A stretch of 64,000 nucleotides of DNA. Source: Mytilisepta virgata. Its lineage: Eukaryota > Mollusca > Bivalvia > Mytilida > Mytilidae. Below, in pieces: positions 1 through 10,240 of the stretch. The notes below the pieces were generated by a model that ran no database searches, had not been told where the DNA came from, and was given only the letters and a program-made list of their open reading frames with translations. The stretch's first letter is position 1. Each line of letters starts with the position of its first letter. The stretch is from positions 94,836,513 through 94,900,512 of the forward strand of contig CM051521.1 in assembly GCA_028015205.1 (NCBI GenBank). Direction: 5' to 3'. The position numbers and the translations under genes are program-made.

Positions 1-600
1 GTAAATATGACATTTAGGATTAACGATGAAAGATTCCAAAGCTCCCTGAATAGTATTTATGAATATATCATATCCTATGAAGGATAGGTGAACTCTATCT
101 TTTGCGAATAAACCAATACATTTATTGTCAAAATCTGGATACTTAATAATGTAACCTAATCTTTTTAACAAAAAGGAACGGACTCCTCTGTTAATTCTTT
201 TCCTTGTTTTTTCCATTTTTCTAACATTCATTGAAAAACGCCAAGAGTGCCTCGGTAACATTTCAGAAAATACAATAGAACAACCTGGAATTAAATCAAT
301 TATCAAACTCGAAATGGCTACTTTTATGTCATAAAGAAGTTTGCCAGCTGGCACATCGCCTATATCATTTGCCCCACAATGGATTACAATAATGTTAGGT
401 ATTCCGAACAAATAAACCATACCCGAAATAGAAGATAATAAATTCTGCCATTTCATTCCTCTCATACTGATCCATACAACTTCATACCCAAACTTCTCCA
501 AACCAAGATTTTTTCCGGTGGGTCTTTGTTTGGTATGAGATGCAGCCTGTTGTATTAGAGAGCTGCCAACAATCCAAATACTGCGTAATACTGTAATAAT
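1..600 (-). CDS. SGNH-hydrolase-like ORF of the Ngaro element, partial
   Basis: An open frame runs from a TGA just above position 600 down to position 1 without a stop and leaves the window. It shows three signature blocks of the SGNH/GDSL hydrolase fold: block I IWIVGSS with the nucleophile serine (about 560-582), block III HCGANDIG (about 361-378) and block V DRVHLS with the Asp-x-x-His pair (about 85-99). No good ATG lies at its start. Instead a pyrimidine-rich stretch ending in TTATTACAG stands just before the conserved part, so this frame is probably reached by splicing. Accessory hydrolase ORFs are known from some Ngaro elements. The substrate is unknown; esterase activity is inferred from the fold only. 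Confidence 0.75.
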   Translation of the reverse strand, partial: MITVLRSIWIVGSSLIQQAASHTKQRPTGKNLGLEKFGYEVVWISMRGMKWQNLLSSISGMVYLFGIPNIIVIHCGANDIGDVPAGKLLYDIKVAISSLIIDLIPGCSIVFSEMLPRHSWRFSMNVRKMEKTRKRINRGVRSFLLKRLGYIIKYPDFDNKCIGLFAKDRVHLSFIGYDIFINTIQGALESFIVNPKCHIY

Positions 601-605
601 ATATC
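591..605 (-). other. candidate 3' splice acceptor before the SGNH frame
   Basis: On the minus strand a T-rich stretch with a branch-point-like CTAAT is followed by ATTATTACAG, ending at 591. The SGNH coding similarity starts within about eight bases. The recombinase stop (TAA at 656-658) lies only about 60 bases upstream and a TGA closes the hydrolase frame just before the acceptor. Splicing would therefore be needed to join the hydrolase to an upstream start codon. Confidence 0.45.
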
Positions 606-655
606 ATATAATTAGATTTGATACAAAAATGTAATAGGAAAATGGAAAATACAAC

Positions 656-1663
656 TTAAAGTCTAACATAACGTCTGTACGTATTGGAGGTCCATCTACC
701 CTTAGCTTTAATTACATCTTCTGAAAGACCACAAATTGCTAAATGTGTTGCACCTCCAATTCTGAAGGAATGGGAATTATAATTAGTTACTGAATAACCA
801 AGATATTTCAAAGCAGAATGTAGTACGCTCACAAACTGAGTTCTGGTTACTGGCAATTTATTGAAATGACAAAACAGTGGTCCATTAAACTGCGGTCTTA
901 ATTTTAAGCTATTTAGATAAGCCTTGAGAGATAGCAAAGGACAAACGCTTGAATTTTGCGCCTCAATCTGAATTCGACAAGATTTTCCTACCTGGTCAGT
1001 TTTTGAGAATCTTAACGTAACAATCACATTTAAATTGGAATTCATTGAAATATCGGTGTCATTAATTACATGTTTGCTAACATCAGATTGTTTCGGAACG
1101 GTAATTTCGCCAACCCTCAAAAGCCCCAAAAATGATAAAGTAAATGCAGCCTTGAATAAAGTAGCCTCGTATGTTGAATAACAAATATTTTGTAAAACAG
1201 ACGAAATCTTAACAAGAATATCGAAAGTAATAGGATATCTTGCATCAAGTCTTCTGTGTAGCTTATTTGCCCCTTTTAGCATTTTCTGTACAATAAATGA
1301 TCGTGTTGCATCATTTAAACCTTGACTACGTAATACAAAACTGATACCAGATAGATATGCCCGTATTGTTGCTGGAGAGTAACCGGAATATGACAAGTAT
1401 GCTATGAAATTAGTAAACTGATCAGCTTCAGGTGGCCATAATAACTCAAGAGCATATGCTTTTCTAAACCTCTCAAATGAGTCAACTCCATTACTGTAAG
1501 TACTCCAAGTATTTGCAGACAATGATGCTTCTAAAAGCATTCTGGCTTCTGACACAAGAGGCTCCAAAATGCCACTGGGACTACACATGGGTATACTTCG
1601 GCGGATGGTGCCAGTCTTCTGAACCGTTCCACCTGTCCACGAGAAATTGCATCCGCTATACAA
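656..1663 (-). CDS. tyrosine recombinase (YR) of the Ngaro element
   Basis: The frame is intact at 335 codons. The N-terminal half is an alpha-helical core-binding-like region. The C-terminal half has the tyrosine-recombinase catalytic signature: an arginine in LLRVGEI, the HxxR box in HSFRIGG, and GRWTSNTYRRYVRL ending with the nucleophile tyrosine a few residues before the stop. In YR retrotransposons this enzyme integrates a circular DNA intermediate without a DDE integrase. The frame overlaps the RNase H frame by about 130 bases in another phase, as is usual for these compact elements. The true start is uncertain because the first codons overlap RNase H. Confidence 0.9.
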   Translation of the reverse strand: MYSGCNFSWTGGTVQKTGTIRRSIPMCSPSGILEPLVSEARMLLEASLSANTWSTYSNGVDSFERFRKAYALELLWPPEADQFTNFIAYLSYSGYSPATIRAYLSGISFVLRSQGLNDATRSFIVQKMLKGANKLHRRLDARYPITFDILVKISSVLQNICYSTYEATLFKAAFTLSFLGLLRVGEITVPKQSDVSKHVINDTDISMNSNLNVIVTLRFSKTDQVGKSCRIQIEAQNSSVCPLLSLKAYLNSLKLRPQFNGPLFCHFNKLPVTRTQFVSVLHSALKYLGYSVTNYNSHSFRIGGATHLAICGLSEDVIKAKGRWTSNTYRRYVRL

Positions 1664-3156
1664 TTGCTAACCGAATAAACATGCCTAGATTTAAATTGGA
1701 AATTTAATAAAAGTGACCAATAGACTATTGCCCTTAGCAAAGACATTACTCTGTACGACTTTGAAGACATGTTGTTAAGGATAGACACAATTGCTGCATT
1801 ATCTGTATGAAAAAGCACTTTTCTGTTTCTGAACTGATATCCCCATAAGTATATGGCTAATGCAATGGGAATTAGCTCAAGATAGGTAATATCCCTAAAA
1901 ATATCCGTATTGAACCATGCCTCGGGCCATTGCAGAAAGACCCATTTCCCGGCAAAGTATGCTCCACAGCCTTTAGAAACACCCCCAGCGCTATCGGTGT
2001 ACAATTCCAAGTTTCTACTTGATAGCCATTCCTCATCTTGGATATACGATACCCCATTGAACTTATCAAGAAATTCAACCCAAACTAAAGATCCGCTTTT
2101 AAACTATTTGAAATTCTAATAAAATGAAAGCTTTTTTTAACATTTCTCATCGAAAAATAAAGTCTCCTGCTAAATACCCTACCAGCTGGTAATGCACGCG
2201 TACAAAATGCAAGTGAGCCCGCCAACGACTGGAGTACCTTTAAAGTTACTTTTTTACTGCTGATGACAAATTCAATTTTTTGCTTCAGTTCTGCCAATTT
2301 ATCATCAGGAATTTTAATGAACATTTCAATTGTGTCTATGATAAGTCCTAAGTATTCTAATACCGTTGAAGGACCAACTGTTTTTTCTTTTGCAATTGGC
2401 ACACCCAAGCGGCAACACACGTTTGAAAATACATTCATTAATCGATTGCAGTATTTCATCAGTATTTCCTTTACCGGCAAATATAAAATCATCAAGATAA
2501 TGATCAATGTTATCTGAATTGGCTTCACTTTTAACTGCCCATTCTAAAAAAGTGGAAAATTTTTCAAAATAAGAACAAGATTCAGAACAACCCATTGGCA
2601 TCATTTTATCTATGTAGTATTTCCCTTTCAGCTTAAATCCAAGCAAGTCAAAACAACCTGGATATACGGGAAGTAACCTAAAGGCAGATTTTAAGTCCAT
2701 TTTCCCAATTAATGCCCCTTTACCTAACCTATGAATAATAGAAACTGCATGATCAAAAGATGAATATTTCACAGATGAATAATCTGGGTCAATGTGGAAA
2801 TTAACGCTATTGAAAGAAGGATAAGATAAATGAGTTATGAGCCTAAACCCCGCTGTTTTCTTTTTCAAAAACCCAATGGGTGAGCAACGTAAATTTGAAA
2901 TTGGTCTTTCATTAAAAGGACCAGCAATGCGACCTAAATCAATTTCACTTTGTACTTTCTCCTGTACTAGTTTAGGATATTGATAAACTGACTTTAAATT
3001 TTTTGAATCCATTGGAGTCCGAGGCCCTGAATAATGTATTTTAAATCCAATACTAAATCCGTCATAAATAATTTTTGCATTTTGTTTGTCAGGATAATTG
3101 GAAACCATAAATTTAAGCGTTGTTAAATTAATTGGACTTTTACCCAATAACCACAC
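1531..3156 (-). pseudogene. reverse transcriptase-RNase H of the Ngaro element, two frame breaks
   Basis: Reverse transcriptase is recognisable by motif A (KMDLKSAFRLLP), motif B (MPMGCSESCSYFEKF) and the catalytic YLDD box. About 20 residues past YLDD the reading jumps frame (near 2420-2440). The thumb/connection region continues in the second frame (GVPIAKEKT, VLEYLGLIID) to a stop at 2085. The reading then returns to the first frame near 2095 for RNase H, which keeps its acidic residues in YTDSAGG, LELIPI, HTDN and ADAISR. The first and last segments share a phase, so the two breaks compensate. RT copies element RNA and RNase H removes the template strand. This copy cannot make one continuous enzyme. 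Confidence 0.88.
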
Positions 3157-3262
3157 ATTTGTGTTATCTTTACATTTACCTCAAATAAATAATATTAATC
3201 CTTCAATATCATAAAATATTGATCCCTTTGAATACATAATATAATGCAAGCTTTTATAACAT

Positions 3263-3962
3263 TTAACGTCTAGCCCATGAATTTCTGACCCTGAAATTTG
3301 TATTATACACAGGGTTCACTGGCCTCTGAGCACCTGCTCTGATCTGCGGTACACGAAATCTAGGGTTGGGTGATCCATACCCAGAAAAATGAAAACAGTG
3401 TATGGCTGGATGTAATAAAGAACACTTCATACAAAAATGACGATACAAACACTTTTGTCTGTTACACTGACCTTTGAAATTATAATCATAACATGGGTAT
3501 CTAGATATCCTTGTCTGATTATTATTGTTCGACTGACCACATATACCCTTAGCTATGTATGTAAGCCAAAGTTCAGGATCTATACTAGCCCATGATTTTG
3601 TAGGGTTACGTGACACTCTCAGTCGAAACTGCTGGTCGTACTGCAACCACCTGTCTACAGAACAATCATCTGCTATATTTCTGATAATTGATAAATATTT
3701 TAACAGTTCATGCATTTTGCTGGGATGATTATCAACAACAACTTGTATATATGTTATGAAAGCATCTGTCCAAAGCTTAATACTATCAATTGTTTTGACC
3801 TTTTTAACTTTTGACTGAACAACAAGCTTTCCGTCTATAATCTGTAGCGTATTTTGATTTTCTTGTGTGTTATGTACAAAGTTCTGTTTGAGTAGCAATG
3901 CTAAATCTATGTACGCAAAATTCCAGATTTTATCTTTAAGACTCTGAGATATATATATATAT
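3263..3962 (-). pseudogene. gag-like protein, C-terminal part with CCCH zinc knuckle
   Basis: The frame contains a helical region that could be capsid-like (it starts ISQSLKDKIWNFAYIDLA just after the AT repeat) and then a compact Cys/His motif. The motif, CYDYNFKGQC-NRQKC-LYRH, has spacing C-x8-C-x4-C-x3-H and is followed by CMKCSLLHPAIHC. The tail is rich in Arg, Asn and Pro, as in nucleic-acid-binding gag ends. The frame enters from upstream through the AT repeat with no start codon of its own, so it is the second half of gag after a frameshift. Gag packages element RNA. Confidence 0.7.
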
Positions 3963-4410
3963 CATATTCATTTACTAGACCAGGTATATAAAGAGGTTCA
4001 TCATTTTGAATATTAATTTGACTACTTATATCTGAACTAATCTCACCTATAGGTTGAACAGTCACAGACTGCTGTAATGGCATAGGCTGCTGTACTAGCA
4101 TAGGCTGCTGTACAGGCATTGGCTGTTGTACGTACAGAGGTTGCTGTTCCCGCATCGGAACAGGAATTTGTGCTAAAGCCTCCTGTAGTGGGTCAGGTAA
4201 TGGGATATGGTGTGCTACGGGACGAGGCTGATTTTGAGCTACCGGTTGAACTTCAATATCTTGAGGAGCTGCTCGATTGCGCCCCCTCCGCGCAACTTGG
4301 TCTGGCTGTATTTGATTTGGCCTCCGTCTCAAATTCCAACGGGCTCCTCCTGGTGCATTCCTGTAGGGATGGGGATTTTTTCCCCCTCTTCTGCCCTGTC
4401 CCCTCGGCAT
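3907..4410 (-). pseudogene. gag-like protein, N-terminal Arg/Pro/Gln-rich part
   Basis: I start it at the ATG at 4410-4408 (MPRGQGRRGGK), after an in-frame TAA upstream. The sequence is a basic RGG/RRP-rich head followed by a low-complexity stretch with several near-copies of VQQPMP. It then runs into the AT dinucleotide repeat at 3949-3962, changes frame and stops at 3907. The continuation is in the adjoining gag frame. Basic, proline/glutamine-rich N-termini are common in gag proteins but poorly conserved, so this call rests mainly on position and continuity. Confidence 0.6.
3949..3962. repeat. (AT)7 microsatellite at the gag frame break
   Basis: Seven AT dinucleotides sit exactly where the gag reading changes frame. 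Slippage in this run is the simplest cause of the break. Confidence 0.75.
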
Positions 4411-4739
4411 TTTTAAACTGCAAACTTTCTGTAGATCTGTATATGCCACGTGGCTTTAAACGGTTCTATCCAACTTTTATTTGAAGCTTACTCCACGAGA
4501 ATTTGGTGGCAATGAGACAATATTAAAATTCACGGCTTTTTATACTACCAAGCCGCTTGTGATATTTAAATGTCGCATGGAACTTAACGCAAATTTTTTC
4601 GTCACATAAATTAATAAATTTAATTTCAAATATGAAATTAAATTGTATTATATTCAAATGATTTGGAATCTTTTTTACAAATGAATGATGTTACCGGACT
4701 GAGTTGTATATCAGATGAGATAGATGAAAGTAAAATATT

Positions 4740-5395
4740 TTAATTTATGGTTGTGAAATTGGGGGGTTCAGTAATTTAGATATGATAGAAAGAATTCTTT
4801 TGAAATTTTGCAAACTACTACTTAACTTGAAAAAGTCGACTGCAAATTTCATGGTATATGGTGAATTGGGCGCATATCCTATGTCTGTTTACATCAAATT
4901 ACGTATGGTTAATTACTGGTCAAGAATTATTAATGAGAAAGAAAATAAAATGTCACTGGTTTTGTATAAATTTATGTTCTTGAAATATACACAAAATGAT
5001 TATAGGTCTGAATGGATGAACTTTGTAAAAATATTCTTGATACATGTGGTTATAGTTATATATTGTTGTTACAAGCTAACTTTTATACGAAATGGTTGAG
5101 TATTAGTTTAAAACAGAAATTATTTGACTTATTTCAACAGAACTGGCACTCAGATATAAATTTATTAAGGTTATAAATTGACTAGCAGGTCTTTCAGGGT
5201 AGCCTTTGTCTATTTTCTTCTTTTTTTTCTCTTTCATATATTTTTTATACATTGTATGAACTTACGTCATTCATAATCTTGTCATGTGCACTCAATATTA
5301 TTTAGTTAATTCTTTTCTTTTATTTATATTCTTTGTACCAATGTTGTTACAATGGTTTTAAAGAATAAAATTGTCTTATCTTGTCTTGTCTTGTG
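4740..5395 (+). mobile_element. 3' end of a non-LTR retrotransposon (LINE) with TTGTC-type tail
   Basis: A frame beginning about 4742 (YGCEI, then FSNLDMIERILLKFCK) and passing KKSTANFMVYGELG resembles the C-terminal region of molluscan LINE polyproteins. The frame slips near 5025-5033 and the family-like text continues in another phase (ILDTCGYSYILLLQ, KLFDLFQQNWHSD). A T-rich 3' UTR follows, with AATAAAATTGTC at about 5366 and repeated TTGTC pentamers at 5373-5395, the kind of tail many LINEs end in. No RT core is present, so this is a 5'-truncated dead copy. The clade is not determined. Confidence 0.65.
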
Positions 5396-5984
5396 TTCAA
5401 GCAAATCATGTCTGATTAGTAGTTTCCAAGTCACCAAATATATGGACAGCAGAAACAAGAACTCTGTCTGTTTTGAGCAAGTTGAAATTCCAAAATGACC
5501 AAAAAATGTAAAGCCATAACTATGAATTATAGATTGATAAAAAATTGAAATTGCATAACTATCGAGTGCGTCTGCATTGTTTGAAGCAAATAAAAAAAAA
5601 AGAAAAGCAGACCGATATGAGATACCTGCTACAATTATTGGGTAACTTCAATCTGACTTGTACAAATTCATGTGTATAGTCGATTATTTTATGTATTTTA
5701 GGCAGACGGAAACACTGTTTAAATTTGTCGTTATCTCACATTCTTATCTCAAAATACTGAGTAATCTATTGGTCAAACAGACACTGGACATTGTCTCAAT
5801 TTTAAGATGGACAGTATCATTACTTTAATTGTGAGAATGACATTTAATAACAGTCTTCAAAAGCCGAAATTAAAAAGAATTAATTTCTTCTCCTATTGTA
5901 TTTCGCTTAAGTTACCAAACATTCAATAAATTGAACCAGTTATGGATATTGAATGTGAATCTGTCTTTCTTTTTCTTTTTAGAT
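5396..5984. other. AT-rich intergenic stretch
   Basis: Nothing recognisable: no coding signal and no clear repeat. Confidence 0.5.
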
Positions 5985-6270
5985 AAAAATGTGGACTCCA
6001 AGTCCCCGAGGGTATCACCAGCTCAGTTGCTAGTATTTCGATACTAGCCCGAAATTAATACTTTACTGTTCCAAAAATGTTAAATTTTGTAAAAACTAAA
6101 GAATATCTTCCTCGTGCATAGCTCTGTCCTTATATGGTTTTGGCTTCACCCTTTCGGTCATTTTGGTATTTTTGAATTTGCTTAACTTTTTGGACTATTG
6201 TTTTTTTTACATTTTAGGACTTGAGCACAACAGACGAGTCGTAAATCGACATCAAACTATCAAAGATTAA
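5985..6270 (+). repeat. dispersed repeat (CCCCGAGGGTAT family)
   Basis: It starts near GGACTCCAAGTCCCCGAGGG and carries CCTCGTGCATAGCTCTGTCC about 110 bases later. The first module recurs at 58.6 kb (CTAGGTCCCCGAGGGTAT). The second recurs at 39.26 kb and 48.48 kb. It is therefore an interspersed element, probably a non-autonomous retroelement piece. No coding capacity. Confidence 0.6.
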
Positions 6271-7553
6271 AAATTATTTAATCCATTCCACCGACGGTTA
6301 GGATTTTACGACGAAGACTTCACTAAATTTGTATAATGCAAAATATTCAAATAAAATCTTGATAAAAATCATATCCCTGTTAAATCAAACGCCTGGGGTT
6401 TGGGCTGTTTAGGAAAACAAATAATCCTTTCAATATATCAGTTGATTTCCCTTGAAAGCGAGATAAGATTTCCTCTTAAACCTATAATTATATATGATGA
6501 TGCTCAATTGGTTTATTGTAGTATTTAAGCAAAATTGGCAATGAAAATTTCAAACTTTAAGGATGTTCGCTGGTCATGTTTTTTAATTTTTGTCAGATGT
6601 TCAGAATCATCTGATTTTATCCATTTGAAAGCCATAAATTATTTTTCCCGCTAACACCCATTTTTATTTTCATAAATCTTTTGCATTCAGAATAATGAGC
6701 CATTGGTAAAAATCTTTTAAATTCCTTGTTATTATTTAATGGTTTTGAGAAATAAAACTTGTCAATAATAAAGCTATGCAAATTCAAGAGAGCCTATTTT
6801 CCCCGCCAAATTTTCAATGGCTTATATCTCGAAAATAAGCACACGGACCTATAATTTTTTTTCGCTCTTTTAGTTCCTTTATTAATCCACTATCAATATT
6901 TACCAGTCATGCCAGTCTTATGAAAAGTTGTTATTTTGAAACTGAGCAGCGAACATTCTTAATACCGGGATCTGCCAGGTACCAGTAGATGAGTGAATAG
7001 AAAAGCTTAAAACATTCCCCGAATTACTACAACCTAACAAGCAGTTTTAAAGACATAATTCAAAAGGACAGATAAGTTAAAAAATATAGTTGAATACACA
7101 CATACACATACACAGCAAAGCCTACAATCACTTAAACTAAAAACTGTGGAAAGGAAAAAAACATTCAACATCTCAGTCCTGAACCGAATTGCTCCGTATA
7201 CTGCACACATTCTGTATAAATGTTGACAAAATAGATTATTCGACCAATTGGCATGACAATTCGAAAGTGCACATCGTAGCACTTATCGTATTTCCCTATG
7301 GCTATATCGACCTGCTGAGGCCTTCAGAATTTCCCGTATTTCGGCACTGTGACGTCGTAAAGAGTTGACCCGACCCTAATATGAGCTGACCCGAATATAT
7401 CAGCGACGTCATAATGTTTGACCCAACGTTGACCCGAATATATCAGGAAAACATCCGGTTATAGGCGGGAGGCCATTGAAAAGTAAGAAATTCCATTAAG
7501 ATTGCTAGTTAACAATACGATAAATTTATCATCAAGTTTTCTTCAAACAAATA
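6271..7553. other. intergenic, no gene seen
   Basis: AT-rich with only short chance frames. Two copies of TGACCCGAATATATCAG lie at about 7387 and 7430 beside a CpG-containing stretch, giving a small local duplication. Confidence 0.5.
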
Positions 7554-7660
7554 TTGTAAAATATAAGCCGCTCGACACAATATGAAGCTTTTTGGCTCGT
7601 TCGCTACGCTCACTCGCCGAAAAAGCTTCACATTGTATCTCGCGGCTGATATTTAACGAT
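7554..7660. repeat. near-perfect inverted repeat (hairpin), ~45-bp arms
   Basis: The left arm contains AATATGAAGCTTTTTGGC. The right arm, read in reverse complement, contains AATGTGAAGCTTTTTCGGC. The arms extend outward through AGCCGC and AATAT with few mismatches, and the centre is a short CGTTCGCTACGCTC. The structure suggests a foldback element or a small MITE. Confidence 0.7.
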
Positions 7661-7774
7661 ATACGTTTGCAGAAAACCTGATAATATGTACATATACATG
7701 TAAGACTCCTCCGACAAGCTATCAACCAAAATAATTCTATGAAGACAAAAAAATTAAATAAACAAACACAAATT

Positions 7775-7856
7775 AGCTGTTTTCTGCTCTTTGGTCGGGT
7801 TGTTGTCTTTTTGACACATCCCCCGTTTCCATTCTCTATTCTATTTAAAGTTCAAA
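7775..7856 (+). repeat. probable retroelement 3'-UTR fragment
   Basis: The text GGGTTGTTGTCTTTTTGACA followed by CCCCCGTTTCCATTC resembles a 3'-end module I associate with mussel retroelements. This is recognition from memory without alignment. Confidence 0.35.
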
Positions 7857-8242
7857 TCGAATTTAAAATATTTTGAAATCAAATGATATACATGTACGTC
7901 ATTGTTTGTTTGTACTTAATAATCAACTATGAAGACCAGTACTATCAATTTATTATTTATATGTCATGTTTGATTGCAAAATGCCTAAAGCCAAAACATG
8001 TCAGATTTGCCTGAAATTCAGATCCAACTTTATGATTATTTTATAATTATCACAATTTTTCTAGCAGCCATGAAACATATTGCTTGATGGTTTTCATTTT
8101 TGATTTGTTTATTTGTTTAGAAGGGGTTTTACGCCGTTTTCAGCACATTTGGCTATTTCGCGGCGTCCACTTTTTATTGGTGCAGGAAGCCGGATTTTCA
8201 TTTTTGATACTTCAAGTGCACACAGGCATAATTTTGGTAAAA

Positions 8243-9265
8243 ATGGAGAATAGTACATTTTTGTTGAGAAAATTAGTTGAAAACACGACGCAATTTTCTT
8301 TTTCACAAAGAGACAACATACATTTACAATATATTTATCTTGGAGTACTATTTTTGTCAATAGAAATTATTATCTTGCTTCCTATTATATTCGGAAACCT
8401 TCTAATTTTACTTAGTATTGTCAAGTTCAGGCGGCTGAGAACAAGGATCAATACTTTAATAGCAAATTTAGCTGTGTCGGACTTTCTTGTTGGAGTTGTG
8501 ATGATACCGTATGATTTATGTTTTATCTTTCATTCGTCTTTGAGAGAAAACAAATACACTTGCTTGCTGCGACATGCATTTCAAACAGCTTTTTTAGGAT
8601 CTTCAGTTTTGAATCTCCTAGTTATTTCTTTTGAACGATATCTGGCAATAGTACATCCACTGAAGCATGTTGCTAAGTCGACAAGAACATGGCTATTTTC
8701 ACTTATTGCATCATCTTGGGTCGTATCGTTACTTTTGGCATCACTCCCATTAATGGGTTGGAATTCTTGGTATTCAAATATTCCATGTGATCAATCATAC
8801 ATATATACTAAAGGATACCGTGGATTATTATACTTGATTTTGATTGGTTCCATTAGTGCAAACTTTGTTATGTTCATACAAGTTGTTCGAACAGCATTTT
8901 GCCAATTAAAATCTATACAATCAACGTCATCCAACGTTGCAGATGACATAAAACTGAAACAAATGAAGAGCAAAAAGAAAAACATCAAGAAGACAAAGAT
9001 GATGATCTTAGTCCTAGGTACGTTTTCCATATGCTGGGGACCGTATTGCATCGCGCTTGTCTTCGAAACAATGTTTCTTGAACCAAGTGATACTTTTGAG
9101 CTAGTGAAGAAAATTTTAAGTTGTTTTGGAATATTGAATAGCGGGCTGAACTGGATTATTTTCGGTTTGAAGAATTCAACGTACAGGAAGGCATTCAAAT
9201 ACATACTATGTTGTGGAAAAGATATGAGCGACTCATCACTTATGATTTCAAGTACTGCAAAATAG
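8243..9265 (+). CDS. class A (rhodopsin-like) G-protein-coupled receptor, intronless
   Basis: I start at the ATG at 8243 (MENST), giving 340 residues; an in-frame ATG 53 codons earlier would add an unrelated hydrophobic leader. N3 and N14 are glycosylation sequons in the extracellular tail. TM1 has GN at 51-52 and TM2 has NLAVSDFLVG with D80. C107 and C182 form the expected TM3-ECL2 disulfide. The DRY box is ERY at 131-133. TM6 has CWGPY at 264-268. In TM7 the usual NPxxY is changed to NWIIF (303-307). LPLMGWN before ECL2 recalls the adenosine/S1P/cannabinoid/melanocortin (MECA) group, but the ligand cannot be assigned. It would signal from the plasma membrane through G proteins. The frame is intact and the gene stands alone. 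Confidence 0.9.
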   Translation: MENSTFLLRKLVENTTQFSFSQRDNIHLQYIYLGVLFLSIEIIILLPIIFGNLLILLSIVKFRRLRTRINTLIANLAVSDFLVGVVMIPYDLCFIFHSSLRENKYTCLLRHAFQTAFLGSSVLNLLVISFERYLAIVHPLKHVAKSTRTWLFSLIASSWVVSLLLASLPLMGWNSWYSNIPCDQSYIYTKGYRGLLYLILIGSISANFVMFIQVVRTAFCQLKSIQSTSSNVADDIKLKQMKSKKKNIKKTKMMILVLGTFSICWGPYCIALVFETMFLEPSDTFELVKKILSCFGILNSGLNWIIFGLKNSTYRKAFKYILCCGKDMSDSSLMISSTAK

Positions 9266-9491
9266 TACACCAGTAACCAAAGTAAGAAGCCAAGAACACA
9301 TTAATTACATCGTAATATACTGATCGAAATTTGATGAATCGATTCTTCAGTTCCTTCCATTTTCTAATTTATCTCATTAAGACACTCCACACTGGTAGAA
9401 ATACCTTCATTGTACTTTAAACACTGTAACCAATATTTGTATAAAGGTAAACTGGTATTATTTGAAAAGCACATGTATTTACATATACTTA

Positions 9492-9497
9492 AATAAA
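9492..9497 (+). terminator. polyadenylation signal AATAAA
   Basis: A canonical AATAAA lies 227 bases after the GPCR stop, a plausible 3'-UTR length for that gene. Confidence 0.55.
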
Positions 9498-9499
9498 GT

Positions 9500-10240
9500 G
9501 CTTATAGACTGTTAACTTCTGTTACATTTATTTCTGTTTAATGTTTTTTTAAGTTTTGTCTAATCTTCAGTTTTTTATACTGGTATTTTCGCGGGATATA
9601 AAATTGTTGCTCAGTTTAGAAGGCCAAAGTACAACTTCTGGAAGTTATCCGCAGTACTGAAGATGTTTCATTATCGCACACCAATATCCTGTCATCCTTC
9701 TTTATTGTCATATGTCAATGGATGATCTTTAGTTAATCAATCTATATTCATTACATTTATTCCAGGGAAATTGAAAACAAATATATTACAGAAGAAAGTA
9801 GATTTGTTTTATATTTAAACCTCTTTCTAGAAAACTGACATATTGTCGATATTTATAGCTTGCATCTCTAAAAATAGCAACGATTTCAGTTTCTCGAACT
9901 TGTGTCAACTTCCCAGTTTTGTGTACAGTATTGCTTTCATGCATGTTAATTTTTTAAGTCAGAACATTGCTATTGGTCATTTTACAGGAATTGCGTTGAC
10001 AGAAGTGTAGATTCTGCAAAATTCTGAAATAAAAACTGCCTGTGGTCGCTGATTATTGATTCTTACACAGTGGATTGGTTTATCTTTACTGAATTTCAGT
10101 GTATGAAATAACTTGAGATGATTAGTTATATGATAATGTTGTGTTTAGCATTGACTCTGCGAAAATAGTAATGCGCTTTGAAGATTCAGATATGAATAAG
10201 GATTATCTCCGCCCACCCATACAATAGAACGTTGATTGAC
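9500..10240. other. intergenic, nothing recognised
   Basis: AT-rich sequence without coding signal or clear repeat. Confidence 0.5.

Larger units (their letters stand above)
1..4600 (-). mobile_element. Ngaro-like tyrosine-recombinase retrotransposon, decayed, left end outside window
   Basis: Read on the minus strand, the order is gag (two frames), reverse transcriptase, RNase H, tyrosine recombinase and an SGNH-hydrolase frame. RT plus tyrosine recombinase instead of a DDE integrase defines the DIRS/Ngaro order. I see no methyltransferase domain, which is typical of DIRS, and the extra hydrolase favours Ngaro. The copy carries at least three frame breaks: in an AT repeat within gag (about 3949-3962), within RT (about 2420-2440) and between RT and RNase H (about 2090-2100). 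The right boundary near 4.5-4.6 kb is an estimate. I could not identify split direct repeats because the 3' end lies beyond position 1. Confidence 0.85.

Noticed and set aside
4119..4484. 121-codon plus-strand frame
   Set aside because: Antisense shadow of the gag N-terminus.
8109..9270. Minus-strand frames opposite the GPCR
   Set aside because: Antisense shadows; no features of their own.
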